A stretch of 64,000 nucleotides of DNA from Bradyrhizobium sp. BRP22. Its GTDB lineage: Bacteria > Pseudomonadota > Alphaproteobacteria > Rhizobiales > Xanthobacteraceae. The translations under genes and the position numbers were made by a program. The notes beneath the pieces are model-generated. The model saw nothing but the letters and a program-made list of their open reading frames with translations, searched no databases and had not been told where the DNA came from. Numbering within the stretch: position 1 is the first letter of the stretch; every line of letters begins with the position of its first letter. Positions 50,094 through 60,295 of the stretch are shown in pieces. The stretch is taken from the NCBI RefSeq assembly GCF_020194175.1, contig NZ_JADYVX010000001.1, forward strand, positions 1-64,000, read 5' to 3'.

Positions 50094-51047
50094 TCACCCC
50101 GCGCATCGCAGCGTGTGCAGCGTGATCTCCGCGGGGCAGTTGAGGCGGACCGGAAGCAGGCTGGTGCCGGCGCCGACCGAAGTGTAGCCGGCCATCTTGC
50201 CGTAGCGCCAGGCGCCGGCGCCGAACTTGCGCGGCAGCCATGCCTCCAGCTTGATCGGGATGCCGCCAGGCAGGCAGAGCTGGCCGCCATGGGTGTGCCC
50301 GCTCAGCATCAGATCGAAACCGGCACTCGCCGCGGCCCGATAGACTTCCGGCGTATGCGAAAGCAGGATCGAGAAGGCGTCTCCGGAAATCGGCGCGGCG
50401 GCCTTGCCGATGTCGTCGGCGCGGTAGAAATGTGCGTCGTCGACGCCGGCGAGATAGATCGCTTCATCGCCGCGCCGGATCACCTCGCATTCGTTGAACA
50501 ACATCCGGATGCCCATTGCCTCCAAGGCCGGCGTCATCCGGATCGTGTCGTGATTGCCGAGGATGCCGTAGATCGGCGGCTTCAGCGCTGCGACCAGGGG
50601 CGCAATATAGTCCAGGCTCTTGTCGAAGGGACCAAAAGTCTGTCCGCGATAGTCGCCGGTCAGCACGCAGATGTCGTAAGTGAGATCCGTGACCATGCCG
50701 GGCAGCCGTCGCATGGCGCCGGCGCTCATATCGGCGTGCAGATCGCTGATGTGCAGGATGGTGAAACCATCAAAGCTCTTGGACAACACGGTCGAGGCAA
50801 CCTCGTTCCGCCTGATGCGCACGCGATCGGCGTTGGCGCGCGCGCGGCCGTACAGCCCAGCGACCTTGAGCGCCGTTGCGATGACGCTCGGCGCCAGCAG
50901 CGAGTTCTCCAGGTTGAAGAACAGCGTGCCCTGACCGAACAACTGCGCTTCATGCTCGGTTTCGTCGTTCAATCGCCGCCTGACGTGCTCGGCGCCGATC
51001 CGCTTGATCAAGTCCTGAAGGCCTGGTTCGTGCATGGGCGCCACCAT
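50094..51047 (-). CDS. Calcineurin-like metallophosphoesterase
   Basis: A 317-residue protein of the YaeI-like group with all metal-binding blocks in order: ILHISDLHAD, TGDYRG, ILGNHD, LLSHTPE and LSGHTHGGQ. The substrate is unknown (a phosphodiester or lipid phosphate). It converges with the protease gene with only 25 bp between stops. Start at 51047 or 51035. Confidence 0.9.
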   Translation of the reverse strand: MVAPMHEPGLQDLIKRIGAEHVRRRLNDETEHEAQLFGQGTLFFNLENSLLAPSVIATALKVAGLYGRARANADRVRIRRNEVASTVLSKSFDGFTILHISDLHADMSAGAMRRLPGMVTDLTYDICVLTGDYRGQTFGPFDKSLDYIAPLVAALKPPIYGILGNHDTIRMTPALEAMGIRMLFNECEVIRRGDEAIYLAGVDDAHFYRADDIGKAAAPISGDAFSILLSHTPEVYRAAASAGFDLMLSGHTHGGQLCLPGGIPIKLEAWLPRKFGAGAWRYGKMAGYTSVGAGTSLLPVRLNCPAEITLHTLRCAG

Positions 51048-51088
51048 AGCAAACGGAAAGAGCGTAGCCCAACGCCCAGATCGAGCGG

Positions 51089-52948
51089 TTAGCCCTCGGT
51101 CCTCTTCACCACCGCGATCAGCTCGTCACCGTAATGTTCGAGCTTCTTGTCGCCGATCCCGGCGATGCCGCGAAGCTGATCGAGCGTCGTCGGGCGCACG
51201 GCGGCGATGCCGTCGATGGTGGAATCGTGCAGCACGACATAGGCCGGCACGCTGCGCTGCCGCGCCACCTCGGAACGCCAGGCGCGCAGCGCGGCGTGAA
51301 GCGCAGGGTTCGCTGCCTTGCCCTGGCCGGCCGCGACCGGCGCCAGCTCACCGCGCCGCGACTTGGAACGGATGGCGCGGCTGCGCGCGCCTTCCGCCTG
51401 CTCGCGCAAGAGAACTTCGGTCTCGCCCTTGAGCACGCCGCGCGCGCTCTCGGTCAGCTTCAGCGCGCCGAAGGCATCGCTGTCGGCGCGGAGATGCCCC
51501 ATGGCGACAAGCTGGCGCAGCACCGCGCGCCACTGCTTCTCGTTGAGCTCGCGGCCGACGCCGAACACCGAGAGCTGGTCGTGCCCGAACTGCTTGACGC
51601 GGTCGGTGAGACGGCCGACCAGCACGTCGATCAGGTGCATGGCGCCGAAGCGCTGGCCGGTGCGGTAGACGCAGGACAGCATCTTCTGCGCCAGGATCTT
51701 GCCGTCGCGGACCCGCGGCGGCGACAGGCAGTTGTCGCAATTGCCGCAATTCTCGTCCCCGAGCGTCTCGCCGAAATAAGCCAGCAGCCGCCGCCTGCGG
51801 CAGCCAACGCTCTCCGCCAGCGCCACCAGCGCATCGAGCTTGCCGATCGATACGCGCTTGTAGGCATCCGAGCCGGTGGATTCATCGATCATGCGGCGCT
51901 GCTGCACGATGTCGGAGAGGCCATAGGCCATCCACGCGCTCGACGGCTTGCCGTCGCGTCCCGCGCGACCGGTCTCCTGGTAATAGGCCTCGATGCTCTT
52001 GGGCAAATCGAGATGGGCGACGAAGCGCACGTCCGGCTTGTCGATGCCCATGCCGAAGGCGACGGTGGCGACGATGACGATGCCGTCCTCGTTGATGAAG
52101 CGATCCTGGTTGCGGGCGCGGATGCTCGGCTCGAGACCGGCGTGGTAGGGCAGCGCCGGAATCCCGGCTTCGCTAAGCGACGCCGCGACGTCCTCGACCT
52201 TCGCCCGCGACAGGCAATAGACGATGCCGGCGTCTCCCGCGTGGCGTTCGGTGATCAATGCCTTCAATTGCGCCATCGAGTTCACCTTGTCGACGATCTC
52301 GTAGCGGATGTTCGGCCGATCGAAGCTCGAGACGAAGCGCGGCGCATCGTTGAGCGAAAGCCGTTCGGCGATCTCCCTGCGCGTCAGCTCGTCGGCGGTT
52401 GCGGTCAGCGCCATCCGCGGCACGTCGGGAAAGCGCTCGGCGATTACGGAAAGCCCGATATATTCGGGCCGGAAATCATGGCCCCATTGCGAGACACAAT
52501 GCGCCTCGTCGATCGCAAACAATGCGATCTTTGCCTGCGCAAGCAGGCCGAGGCAGCGCGGCGTCACCAGCCGTTCCGGCGCGACATAAAGCAGATCGAG
52601 ATCGCCTGCGATCAGCCGGCGCTCGACCTCATTGGCTTCCTGCGGCGACAGCGTGGAATTCAGCACGGCCGCGTTGACGCCGGCCTCGGTGAGCCCCGCG
52701 ACCTGGTCGCGCATCAGCGCGATCAGCGGTGAGACCACGATGCCGCAACCCTCGCGCAGCAGCGACGGCAACTGGTAGCAGAGCGATTTGCCGCCGCCGG
52801 TCGGCATCAGCACCAGGCAATTGCCGCCATCGGCCACATGCCGGACGATCTCCTGCTGCGCACCGCGAAACGCGGTCAAGCCGAATACGGAACTGAGCAC
52901 GGAAAGCGCATCACGGGTGTCCGGCGCGCGATTGGGGGCAAAATCCAT
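51089..52948 (-). CDS. recQ: ATP-dependent DNA helicase RecQ
   Basis: 3'-5' DNA helicase of the RecF recombination and repair pathway, about 619 residues. The superfamily 2 core has Walker A MPTGGGKS, the DEAH box [19 protein letters not shown] and the arginine-finger motif [13 protein letters not shown]. The RQC zinc site uses CRRRR...CGNCDNC (about residues 365-385), and a C-terminal HRDC domain ([20 protein letters not shown]) completes the full-length enzyme. The ATG at 52948 is preferred over the TTG at 52963. Confidence 0.96.
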   Translation of the reverse strand: MDFAPNRAPDTRDALSVLSSVFGLTAFRGAQQEIVRHVADGGNCLVLMPTGGGKSLCYQLPSLLREGCGIVVSPLIALMRDQVAGLTEAGVNAAVLNSTLSPQEANEVERRLIAGDLDLLYVAPERLVTPRCLGLLAQAKIALFAIDEAHCVSQWGHDFRPEYIGLSVIAERFPDVPRMALTATADELTRREIAERLSLNDAPRFVSSFDRPNIRYEIVDKVNSMAQLKALITERHAGDAGIVYCLSRAKVEDVAASLSEAGIPALPYHAGLEPSIRARNQDRFINEDGIVIVATVAFGMGIDKPDVRFVAHLDLPKSIEAYYQETGRAGRDGKPSSAWMAYGLSDIVQQRRMIDESTGSDAYKRVSIGKLDALVALAESVGCRRRRLLAYFGETLGDENCGNCDNCLSPPRVRDGKILAQKMLSCVYRTGQRFGAMHLIDVLVGRLTDRVKQFGHDQLSVFGVGRELNEKQWRAVLRQLVAMGHLRADSDAFGALKLTESARGVLKGETEVLLREQAEGARSRAIRSKSRRGELAPVAAGQGKAANPALHAALRAWRSEVARQRSVPAYVVLHDSTIDGIAAVRPTTLDQLRGIAGIGDKKLEHYGDELIAVVKRTEG

Positions 52949-53039
52949 GTCGGTTGCAGTCAAGAGGCGGTGATCAGGGCCTTGTCGGCGAACGATGCCG
53001 GAGGATTTGTGTTAAAACACGGTCCAATCACAAACTCAA

Positions 53040-54395
53040 ATGGCCGGCATGGCGAGATCGCCACGGATCATCGCGAGCATTGTCGCTGTCGCACTGATCG
53101 TGGGTGCGGCGGCTTTTGCGGTCGTGTGGCGGCCGGCAATCGCCGCGATCGAGCGTCCGTCCCCAGCATCCTTCGATCCGGCCGTGATCAAGCGCGGCCG
53201 CGAACTCGCGGCGCTCGGCAATTGCAATAGCTGCCACACCCGGCAGGGCGGCCAGGATTTTGCCGGCGGCCTGCCGGTGCCGACCCCATTCGGCGTGATC
53301 TATTCCTCCAACATCACGCCGGATCCGGAGACCGGCATCGGGCAATGGTCGGAGGCTGCGTTCGCTCGCGCCATGATGACTGGCGTCGACCGCGAGGGCC
53401 GGCATCTCTATCCGACCTTTCCCTATGACCATTTCACCAACGTCACCGACGAGGACGACCGGGCGCTCTATGCGTTCCTGATGACACGGCCGCCGGTGCA
53501 TGCCCCGGCACGGCCGAACGAGCTCATGTTTCCGCTGGACCAGCGGCCGGTCATCGCGGGATGGAAATTGTTGTTCCTGCGCGGCGAGACGTTCCGGCCG
53601 GATCCCGCAAAGAGCGCCGAATGGAACCACGGCGCCTATCTGGTTGACGGCCTCGCCCATTGCGGCTCCTGTCATACGCCGCGCAACGCGCTCGGCGCCG
53701 AGCGGGCAAGCGCGCAGTTTGCCGGCGGCGAGGCCGACAATTGGCGGGCCTATGCCCTGAACGACCGCGCGCATGCGCCGGTGTCCTGGAACGCGGAGTC
53801 GCTCTACGCTTACCTGCGCAACGGCTGGCATCCCGATCACGGCACCGCGCGCGGGCCGATGGCGGAGGTGGTGAGCAATCTCTCCACGGTGTCCGACCGC
53901 GACGTACGCGCCATCGCCATCTACATGGCCGACATCTCCGGCGCGCCGAAGCCGGAAAGCGATCGCGGCGCTGTACTCGCGCAAGTCGAACCGGCATCTG
54001 CGCAGGCGGATGCGGCGGGTGCCGCGATCTACGCTGCGGCCTGTGCCTCCTGCCATGAATCTGGCCGGCCGCTGCCCTATGGCGGCGTCAACCTGGCGCT
54101 GAGCACGGCAGTCACGAGCCCCGATCCCCGCAACCTCGCCAATACCGTACTTTCGGGCGTTGCAGCGGTCGCGGGCGAACGCAGTCCGATCATGCCAGGG
54201 TTCGCCGACAGCATGACCGATGCACAGGTCACCTCGCTGCTCAATTACCTGCGCGCGCGTTTCAGCAAGGAACAGCCCTGGACCGGCGTTGAAAAGACCG
54301 TCGCGGATGCGCGCCGCAGCCAAACCGCCCTTCTCCAGAGTTCAGTCGGTCCGCGTAATGCGCCGGCCGACCCTTCGCAGCGAGACCAGCCATGA
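53040..54395 (+). CDS. Triheme cytochrome c subunit of a periplasmic Mo hydroxylase
   Basis: A 451-residue membrane-anchored or exported cytochrome. An N-terminal hydrophobic segment (residues 9-30) is followed by three heme-binding motifs: CNSCH (about 62), CGSCH (about 212) and CASCH (about 338). This is the layout of cytochrome subunits of alcohol, aldehyde and nicotinate dehydrogenases. Its stop overlaps the start of the 2Fe-2S gene (ATGA), so the three genes form a tight operon in which this subunit passes electrons to the respiratory chain. Confidence 0.92.
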   Translation: MAGMARSPRIIASIVAVALIVGAAAFAVVWRPAIAAIERPSPASFDPAVIKRGRELAALGNCNSCHTRQGGQDFAGGLPVPTPFGVIYSSNITPDPETGIGQWSEAAFARAMMTGVDREGRHLYPTFPYDHFTNVTDEDDRALYAFLMTRPPVHAPARPNELMFPLDQRPVIAGWKLLFLRGETFRPDPAKSAEWNHGAYLVDGLAHCGSCHTPRNALGAERASAQFAGGEADNWRAYALNDRAHAPVSWNAESLYAYLRNGWHPDHGTARGPMAEVVSNLSTVSDRDVRAIAIYMADISGAPKPESDRGAVLAQVEPASAQADAAGAAIYAAACASCHESGRPLPYGGVNLALSTAVTSPDPRNLANTVLSGVAAVAGERSPIMPGFADSMTDAQVTSLLNYLRARFSKEQPWTGVEKTVADARRSQTALLQSSVGPRNAPADPSQRDQP

Positions 54396-54886
54396 TGACA
54401 CTGAAGGTCAACGGCCAGGACAATCAGATCGACGCCGATCCCGATACGCCGCTGCTCTACGTGCTGCGCGACGATCTCAAGCTCAACGCCGCCAAATTCG
54501 GCTGCGGGCTTGGCCAATGCGGGTCGTGCACTGTCATCGTGGATGGCAAGGCCGTGCTGTCCTGCGTCACACCGCTGGTGCTGCTTAAGGGCAAGCAGGT
54601 GACGACACTGGAAGGGCTCGGCACCGTGTCCGCGCCGGCGCCGATCCAGCGCGCCTTCATGGAGGAGCAGGCGGCACAATGCGGCTACTGCATCGCCGGC
54701 ATGATGATGCGGGCGCAGGCGCTCTTGCTCAGAAACCCAAAGCCGACCGATGCGGAGATCCGCGCCGAACTGCAGCCGAATCTGTGCCGTTGCGGCACCC
54801 ATATGCGCATCCTGCGCGCGGTGCACCGCGCCGCGAGATTGATGGATACAGCGGACGCATCGGCAAACGCGAGGAGCGGCCAATGA
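54392..54886 (+). CDS. 2Fe-2S subunit of Mo hydroxylase
   Basis: 164 residues with two 2Fe-2S clusters: plant-type FGCGLGQCGSC plus LSC, and helical-type CGYC and CRCG. It is equivalent to IorA/NicA and related to the gene at 18678. It overlaps both neighbours by 4 bp, showing translational coupling with the cytochrome and molybdenum subunits. Confidence 0.94.
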   Translation: MMTLKVNGQDNQIDADPDTPLLYVLRDDLKLNAAKFGCGLGQCGSCTVIVDGKAVLSCVTPLVLLKGKQVTTLEGLGTVSAPAPIQRAFMEEQAAQCGYCIAGMMMRAQALLLRNPKPTDAEIRAELQPNLCRCGTHMRILRAVHRAARLMDTADASANARSGQ

Positions 54887-57111
54887 ACGCGCCCGTCATC
54901 CTCGATCGTCGCCGCGTGCTGCAGGGTGGCGGTGCCCTCATCGTCAGCTTCTCGCTCGGCCGCGCATTGGCGCAAGAAGGTTCGCCGGCGGGTGCCGCGC
55001 CCAAGCGGCCGGGCAGCCTTGCCGTCGCGCCCTACCTTGATTCCTGGCTCCGCATCGATGCCGATGGCCGCATCACCGCCTTCACCGGCAAGGCCGAGCT
55101 GGGGCAGGGGTTCAAGACAGCATTCCAGCAGATCGCCGCCGAACAGCTCGACGTGCCGTTCGAAGCGATCCACGTCGTCACCGCCGACACACAACTCACG
55201 GCCAACGAGGGCTATACCGCAGGCAGCCACTCGATGCAGGATTCCGGCACCGCGATCCTGAATGCCGCCGCGCAGGTGCGCGAACTCCTGATCGCGCAGG
55301 CGGCGGGGCGGCTCGGTCTCGCAGCCGAGAATCTGAGGACCGAGAACGGCGCCGTGATCGCGCCGGACGGCCGGCGGCTGACCTACGGCGAACTGGTTGC
55401 CGCCGACCTACTCCATGTGCAGGCGCAGCCGCAATCGAAACTGAAGGACCCCGCCAGCTTCAAGATCATGGGTCACGCGGTGCCGCGCGTGGACATCCCG
55501 GCCAAGGTGACGGGCGGCGAAGCCTATGTGCAGGACATGCGATTATCAGGCATGGTGCATGCGCGCGTGGTGCGGCCGCCGAGCTACGGGGCGCAGCTCG
55601 TCGAATGCGATAGCGCGGCCGTCGAGAGACTACCCGGCGTCCTCAAGGTCGTGCGCGACGGCAACTTCCTCGCGGTGATCGCGAACAAGGAATTTCAGGC
55701 GATCAAGGCGATGAACGCGCTCGCTGCCGCCGCGAAGTGGAAGGAAAGCCAAAACCTGCCAAAGCAGGACGATCTGCTGAATGTGCTCACTGGGCTGCCG
55801 TCCCAGGATTCCATTATCTTCGAGCGCAGCGATCCCTCCGTCTCCGGCCAGAAGACTCTCGAAGCCACCTACACCCGTCCCTATCAATCGCACGGCTCGA
55901 TCGGGCCATCCTGCGCCGTGGCGCATTTCGTCGATGATGCGATGACGGTGTGGACGCACACCCAGGGCGTCTACCCCGACCGCCAGGCGATCGCGGAGAT
56001 GCTGCGCATGTCGCCTGCGAGCGTCCGTCTGATCCATGTCGAGGGCTCCGGCTGCTACGGCCATAACGGCGCCGACGATGTCGCGGCCGATGCCGCGCTG
56101 ATCGCGCGTGCGCTGCCGGGCCGGCCGGTCCGCGTGCAATGGATGCGCGAGCAGGAACACGCCTGGGAGCCGTTCGGCCCGGCGATGGTGACCAAGCTGA
56201 AGGCCTCGATCGACGGCGGCGGCCGCATTGCCGACTGGAATTTCGCGGTGTGGAGCAACACCCATTCGATGCGGCCGGGCAATGCGGGCACGCTGCTCGC
56301 CGCGCAGCACATGGCGCAGGCCTTTGCCGTTCCGCCGCCAAAGCCGCTGCCCTTGCCGGAAGGTGGCGGCGACCGCAACGCGATCCCGCTCTACACCTTT
56401 GCCAATGCGCGCGTGGTGCATCACTTCATCGCGGCGATGCCGCTGCGGATCTCGGCGATGCGCGGGCTCGGCGCCTATCACAACGTGTTCTCGATCGAGA
56501 GTTTCATGGATGAGCTCGCCGGCCTCGCCGGCGCCGACCCGGTCGAGTTTCGCCTGCGGCATCTCGAAGACCCCCGCGGGCGTGATGTGGTCGAAAAGGC
56601 CGCGCAGGAGTTTGGCTGGAAGCAGGATCGAAAACCGCCGCCCGGTCGCGGCTACGGCTTTGCCTTCGCGCGTTACAAGAACCTCGCGGCCTATTGCGCC
56701 ATCGCGTCGGAAGTTGAGGTCAACAGCGAGACCGGACGTGCGCGGCTCCTGCGCGCGGTCGCCGCCGTCGATTCCGGACAGGTCGTCAATCCGGACGGCC
56801 TGACCAATCAGATCGAGGGCGCGATCATGCAATCTATGAGCTGGACGCTGTATGAGAGCGTAAGCTTCGATGATACGAGGATCACCAGCATCGACTGGCA
56901 GACCTATCCGATCCTGCGCTTCGATGCGGTGCCCGATCGCATCGACGTCCACATCATCAACCGCCCCGGCCAGCCGTTCCTCGGCAGCGGCGAGACCGGC
57001 CAGGGCCCCGCCGCAGCCTCGATCGCCAACGCCATTGCCCATGCCACCGGTAAACGCCTGCGCGACCTGCCACTGACGCGCAAGCGCATCAAGGACGCGA
57101 TCGATGCGTGA
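54883..57111 (+). CDS. Molybdopterin-binding subunit of Mo hydroxylase
   Basis: A 742-residue catalytic subunit of the xanthine dehydrogenase family. It has a Tat signal (DRRRVLQGGGALIVSFSLG) for periplasmic location, tandem molybdopterin-binding domains (GKAELGQGFKTAFQQIAAEQ; GETGQGPAAASIANAIAHAT) and the active-site glutamate in GSGE near the C-terminus. The substrate is probably an N-heterocycle or aldehyde. It starts in the ATGA overlap with the 2Fe-2S gene. Only four bases separate its stop from the stop of the opposing VWA gene. Confidence 0.93.
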   Translation: MNAPVILDRRRVLQGGGALIVSFSLGRALAQEGSPAGAAPKRPGSLAVAPYLDSWLRIDADGRITAFTGKAELGQGFKTAFQQIAAEQLDVPFEAIHVVTADTQLTANEGYTAGSHSMQDSGTAILNAAAQVRELLIAQAAGRLGLAAENLRTENGAVIAPDGRRLTYGELVAADLLHVQAQPQSKLKDPASFKIMGHAVPRVDIPAKVTGGEAYVQDMRLSGMVHARVVRPPSYGAQLVECDSAAVERLPGVLKVVRDGNFLAVIANKEFQAIKAMNALAAAAKWKESQNLPKQDDLLNVLTGLPSQDSIIFERSDPSVSGQKTLEATYTRPYQSHGSIGPSCAVAHFVDDAMTVWTHTQGVYPDRQAIAEMLRMSPASVRLIHVEGSGCYGHNGADDVAADAALIARALPGRPVRVQWMREQEHAWEPFGPAMVTKLKASIDGGGRIADWNFAVWSNTHSMRPGNAGTLLAAQHMAQAFAVPPPKPLPLPEGGGDRNAIPLYTFANARVVHHFIAAMPLRISAMRGLGAYHNVFSIESFMDELAGLAGADPVEFRLRHLEDPRGRDVVEKAAQEFGWKQDRKPPPGRGYGFAFARYKNLAAYCAIASEVEVNSETGRARLLRAVAAVDSGQVVNPDGLTNQIEGAIMQSMSWTLYESVSFDDTRITSIDWQTYPILRFDAVPDRIDVHIINRPGQPFLGSGETGQGPAAASIANAIAHATGKRLRDLPLTRKRIKDAIDA

Positions 57112-57114
57112 GGG

Positions 57115-58494
57115 CTACTGATACGTCGCGACGATATCCGACACCGCGCGTTCGAGCTGCTGGGCGGTGGCGCATTGGCGCACCACGCTGCAGAAGGTGG
57201 CGTAACGCGGCATCTCCGAATCGCCGAAGCCCCAGGTCATGCGGCCTTCGGGATTGAGCCAGACCAGGCGTTTTGAACGTTCCGCTATGCGGCGCAGGAT
57301 GTCGGCACGCGGATCGAGATTGTTGCTGCGGGCATCGCCGAGCACGATCACGGTGGTCTGCGGCGTGATCGTGTCCATCCATCCCTTCTCGAAATCGTCA
57401 AAGGAGTTGCCGTAGTCGGAGGAGCCGAAGCCGACCTTCGACATGATCTCGGCCATCGCTGCTTCCGGCGATTTCTCCTCGAGGATATCGCTGAGCTCGA
57501 TCAGATGGCCGGAGAACGCAAAGGACCGGACGTCGTCGACCACTTCGTGCAAGGAGTGGATCAACAGCAGGAAGAAATCGGACACGCGCGCCACCGAGCC
57601 CGAGACGTCACAGAGCGCAACGATCTTCGGCCGGTCGCGGTGCTTGCGTTTCCAGGCGGTGAGGAAGGGCACGCCGCCCCAGGCCGCGTTTCGCCGCAGC
57701 GTGCGGCGCACGTCGAGATGGCCGCGGCGCTGGCGCTTGCGCGGCTTCGAGTAGCGTTCGCGCAGGCGGCGGGCGATCTGGCGGATCAGCGCGCGCATCT
57801 GCTCGACCTGGCGCGGCTCGATCCGGGCGAGCGGCGCATTGCGCAGGATCTCGTTGCGCAGGTTCTCGGCCTCCTCGCGGCCGTAGAGCAGCAGCGCCTG
57901 CGAGACCGTGTCGCGGACGGTGCCGCGCAATCCGTCGAGCGCGGCCTGCAGCCGCTCGGCCAGCGCCGGGTTGGTCGCCGTCAGGTTGTCGAGATCGTCG
58001 CGCAGGCGCTGGAGGCCCATCGCGTCCAGGATGCGGCCCGAGAAGATGCCGCGCTGGGTGAAGTATCTGATGTTGGAAAGCGAGGCCGCGCCGGAGGCGT
58101 TGGCGATCGCCGCCGATATCGCGTTGCGATCCTGCAACAGCAGCATCTGCGCGAGGGGGCCGAGAGTCTCGGTCTGATCTCCATCGCCGCTTTCGCTCGA
58201 AGCATCGGAGAAGCCTGCGCCGGAATCATCCTGTTCCGAATTGCCGGCCTTGGTCCCTTCCGTCGCATCCTGCGCCGGCTCGGGCTTGCTGAAGAAGAGA
58301 TCAAAACATTCGCCGAGTGCGCGCTTCTCGTCCTGTGACTTCGCGAGCGTCAGCAGGAAGGTGTCGCGCAGGACGTCACGGTCGGCAAAGCCGATCCGCG
58401 ACACCGCGCGCATCGCATCGATGCTTTCGGCGGGCGAGACCCGGACCCCGGCGCCGCGCGCGGCACGAAAGAACCGATGAAGGTTCTCGCGCAT
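57115..58494 (-). CDS. CoxE-like VWA-domain protein
   Basis: A 459-residue protein with an N-terminal helical region and a C-terminal von Willebrand A domain of the CoxE/VWA_CoxE type. The MIDAS motif is in ALCDVSGSVARVSDFFLLL and later VIVLGDARSNNLDPR. It works with a MoxR AAA ATPase as an ATP-driven insertion or remodelling machine; CoxD/CoxE mature the Mo-Cu site of CO dehydrogenase. Here it is next to a molybdenum hydroxylase operon. It follows the MoxR gene by 5 bp. Confidence 0.92.
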   Translation of the reverse strand: MRENLHRFFRAARGAGVRVSPAESIDAMRAVSRIGFADRDVLRDTFLLTLAKSQDEKRALGECFDLFFSKPEPAQDATEGTKAGNSEQDDSGAGFSDASSESGDGDQTETLGPLAQMLLLQDRNAISAAIANASGAASLSNIRYFTQRGIFSGRILDAMGLQRLRDDLDNLTATNPALAERLQAALDGLRGTVRDTVSQALLLYGREEAENLRNEILRNAPLARIEPRQVEQMRALIRQIARRLRERYSKPRKRQRRGHLDVRRTLRRNAAWGGVPFLTAWKRKHRDRPKIVALCDVSGSVARVSDFFLLLIHSLHEVVDDVRSFAFSGHLIELSDILEEKSPEAAMAEIMSKVGFGSSDYGNSFDDFEKGWMDTITPQTTVIVLGDARSNNLDPRADILRRIAERSKRLVWLNPEGRMTWGFGDSEMPRYATFCSVVRQCATAQQLERAVSDIVATYQ

Positions 58495-58499
58495 GGCGT

Positions 58500-59447
58500 C
58501 TATCCGAACACGTTCTGCCGCGACGCCTTGGCGATGAAGGCGGTGAGTTGCGGCCGCGCGGCCTCGATGTCGGCCTCGTATTTGAGCAGGACGTTGAGCG
58601 TGTCCTTGACGATCTCATGGTCGAGCTCGGTCGCCTGCAACAGCACCAGCACGCGCGCCCAGTCGATGGTCTCGCTCACCGACGGCAGCTTCTTCAAGTC
58701 GAGGGTGCGGATCTCGTGGATGAAGCCCACCATCTGCCGGCGCAGCGTCTGCGAGATGCCGGGTACGCGACTCTCGACGATACGCTCTTCCAGCTTCTGT
58801 TCGGGAAAGCCGATATGCAGATGCAGGCAGCGCCGCTTCAGGGCGTCGCCGAGATCGCGTTCGCTGTTGGAAGTGAGGATCACGGTCGGCGGCGCGATCG
58901 CCGAAACCGTGCCGAGCTCGGGAATGGTGACCTGGAAATCGCTGAGGATTTCCAGCAGCAGCGACTCGAACTCGGCGTCCGACTTGTCGATCTCGTCGAT
59001 CAGCAGCACGCAGCCCGCCGCCTGCTCCAGCGCCTGCAGCAGCGGCCGCGGCTCGACGAATTCCTTGGAGAAGAACACGTCGCCGAAGGTGTGGAGCTGG
59101 TCGAGCGCCTGATGCAGCGTCTGTGCGCCGCCCAGCACCTCGCCGAGCTTGTCCTTCAAGATCTGCGTGTAGAGGAGCTGCTTGGCGTATTTCCACTCGT
59201 ACAGCGCCTTGGCCTCGTCGAGCCCCTCATAGCACTGCAGGCGGATCATCTTCATGCCGCGCCAGGCGGCGATCGCCTTCGCCAGCTCGGTCTTGCCGAC
59301 GCCGGCAGGGCCTTCGACCAGGATCGGTTTCTCGATCTCCTGCGACAGATAAACCGCGGTCGCGATCTGCCGGCTCGCGATGTAGCCCTGCGCGGCGAGG
59401 CCGCTTTCGACAGCCTCGATCGAGGCCGCAGGCCGATTGTCAGCCAC
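58500..59447 (-). CDS. MoxR-family AAA ATPase (CoxD-like)
   Basis: A 315-residue AAA+ chaperone. Walker A GPAGVGKTELAKA (about residue 41), Walker B VLLIDEIDKSDAEFESLLLE (about 150), sensor 1 VILTSNSERDL and the C-terminal lid are present. It pairs with the VWA gene downstream. A GTG start at 59447 has GGAG eight bases upstream. Confidence 0.93.
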   Translation of the reverse strand: MADNRPAASIEAVESGLAAQGYIASRQIATAVYLSQEIEKPILVEGPAGVGKTELAKAIAAWRGMKMIRLQCYEGLDEAKALYEWKYAKQLLYTQILKDKLGEVLGGAQTLHQALDQLHTFGDVFFSKEFVEPRPLLQALEQAAGCVLLIDEIDKSDAEFESLLLEILSDFQVTIPELGTVSAIAPPTVILTSNSERDLGDALKRRCLHLHIGFPEQKLEERIVESRVPGISQTLRRQMVGFIHEIRTLDLKKLPSVSETIDWARVLVLLQATELDHEIVKDTLNVLLKYEADIEAARPQLTAFIAKASRQNVFG

Positions 59448-59556
59448 CGATGTGAGCTCCGGATTTGCCTTGGTACATCAGGTTGTTGTGCCTGCCTTGG
59501 CGGCAAAGCACAAGGCTCGTTTGCGTGAGGGCAGCCCCGGTTCCGGCATTTTCCGC

Positions 59557-60189
59557 CTAGCGCAATACCAGCCCTGTGGCGGCCTCTAGCTCTGAAAGGG
59601 CCTGGCCCGCGCTGACCACCTTGATCGTGGTCATGCCTATTTGGCGCGCCGGCTTCAGGTTGACGCCGAGATCGTCGAGATAGACGCAATTGTTTGGATC
59701 GACCTTCAGCGCTTCCACCATCATCCGGTAGATGCGCGGGTCGGGCTTGCGCAGGCCGATCTTGGCGGATTCGATCACGTGATCGAACAGCGCCATCACC
59801 TCGGCGACATAGAGCGTGCGGCCGCCTTTGCTCCCGATCGCGTTCGCCGGCAGGTTGTTGGTGATGCAGCCGGTCTTGAATTTAGCATTGATGCGCTTCA
59901 GCGCCTCGACCATTTCCGGGCGCAGGTCGCCCTGCAGGAGCGGCAGCACGTCCCTGCCGCGCACCTCGGCGCCGAGCGCCAGTGATTCCGCTGCGAACAG
60001 CGTATCGAAGGTCTCGATATCCACCTCGGCGCGCTCGAATTTGGCCCAGGCGTTTTCCAGGTGATTGGCGGCGTTGGTGCGGCGGATGATGTCGGCTGGC
60101 AGGCCGCGCTCGGTCTCGAACCGGGTGAACGCCTCGAACGGCGAGGTGGTCAAGACGCCGCCGAAATCCCAGATCACTGCCTCGATCAT
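59557..60189 (-). CDS. HAD-like hydrolase
   Basis: A 210-residue HAD superfamily hydrolase of the epoxide-hydrolase N-domain/YihX-like group. Motif I is WDFGGVLTT with the nucleophile Asp and Gly-Gly instead of DxD, motif II ITNNLP, the motif III lysine is in IGLRKPDPRIY, and motif IV is VYLDDLGVNLKPARQIGM. It acts as a phosphatase or on related small substrates. GAGGG precedes the ATG at 60189. Confidence 0.9.
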   Translation of the reverse strand: MIEAVIWDFGGVLTTSPFEAFTRFETERGLPADIIRRTNAANHLENAWAKFERAEVDIETFDTLFAAESLALGAEVRGRDVLPLLQGDLRPEMVEALKRINAKFKTGCITNNLPANAIGSKGGRTLYVAEVMALFDHVIESAKIGLRKPDPRIYRMMVEALKVDPNNCVYLDDLGVNLKPARQIGMTTIKVVSAGQALSELEAATGLVLR

Positions 60190-60218
60190 TTCCCTCTGCC
60201 TGCTGTTGTGCGTGTTGT

Positions 60219-60244
60219 GGCCACTTCGCTCGAAAACGCTTTAG
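60219..60244. repeat. Short remnant of the 7465 MITE-like element
   Basis: GGCCACTTCGCTCGAAAACG followed by CTTTAG matches the right terminus of the 105-bp element at 7465-7569, in the same orientation, with one change. Confidence 0.6.
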
Positions 60245-60295
60245 CCTGAATCCGGCGGCTTGGCGATGCGCGCGGCGCAAGCTATTGCTGTGCCC

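Noticed and set aside
55630..57042. 470-codon open frame antisense to the molybdenum subunit.
   Set aside because: Shadow of a gene with clear Tat signal and molybdopterin motifs.
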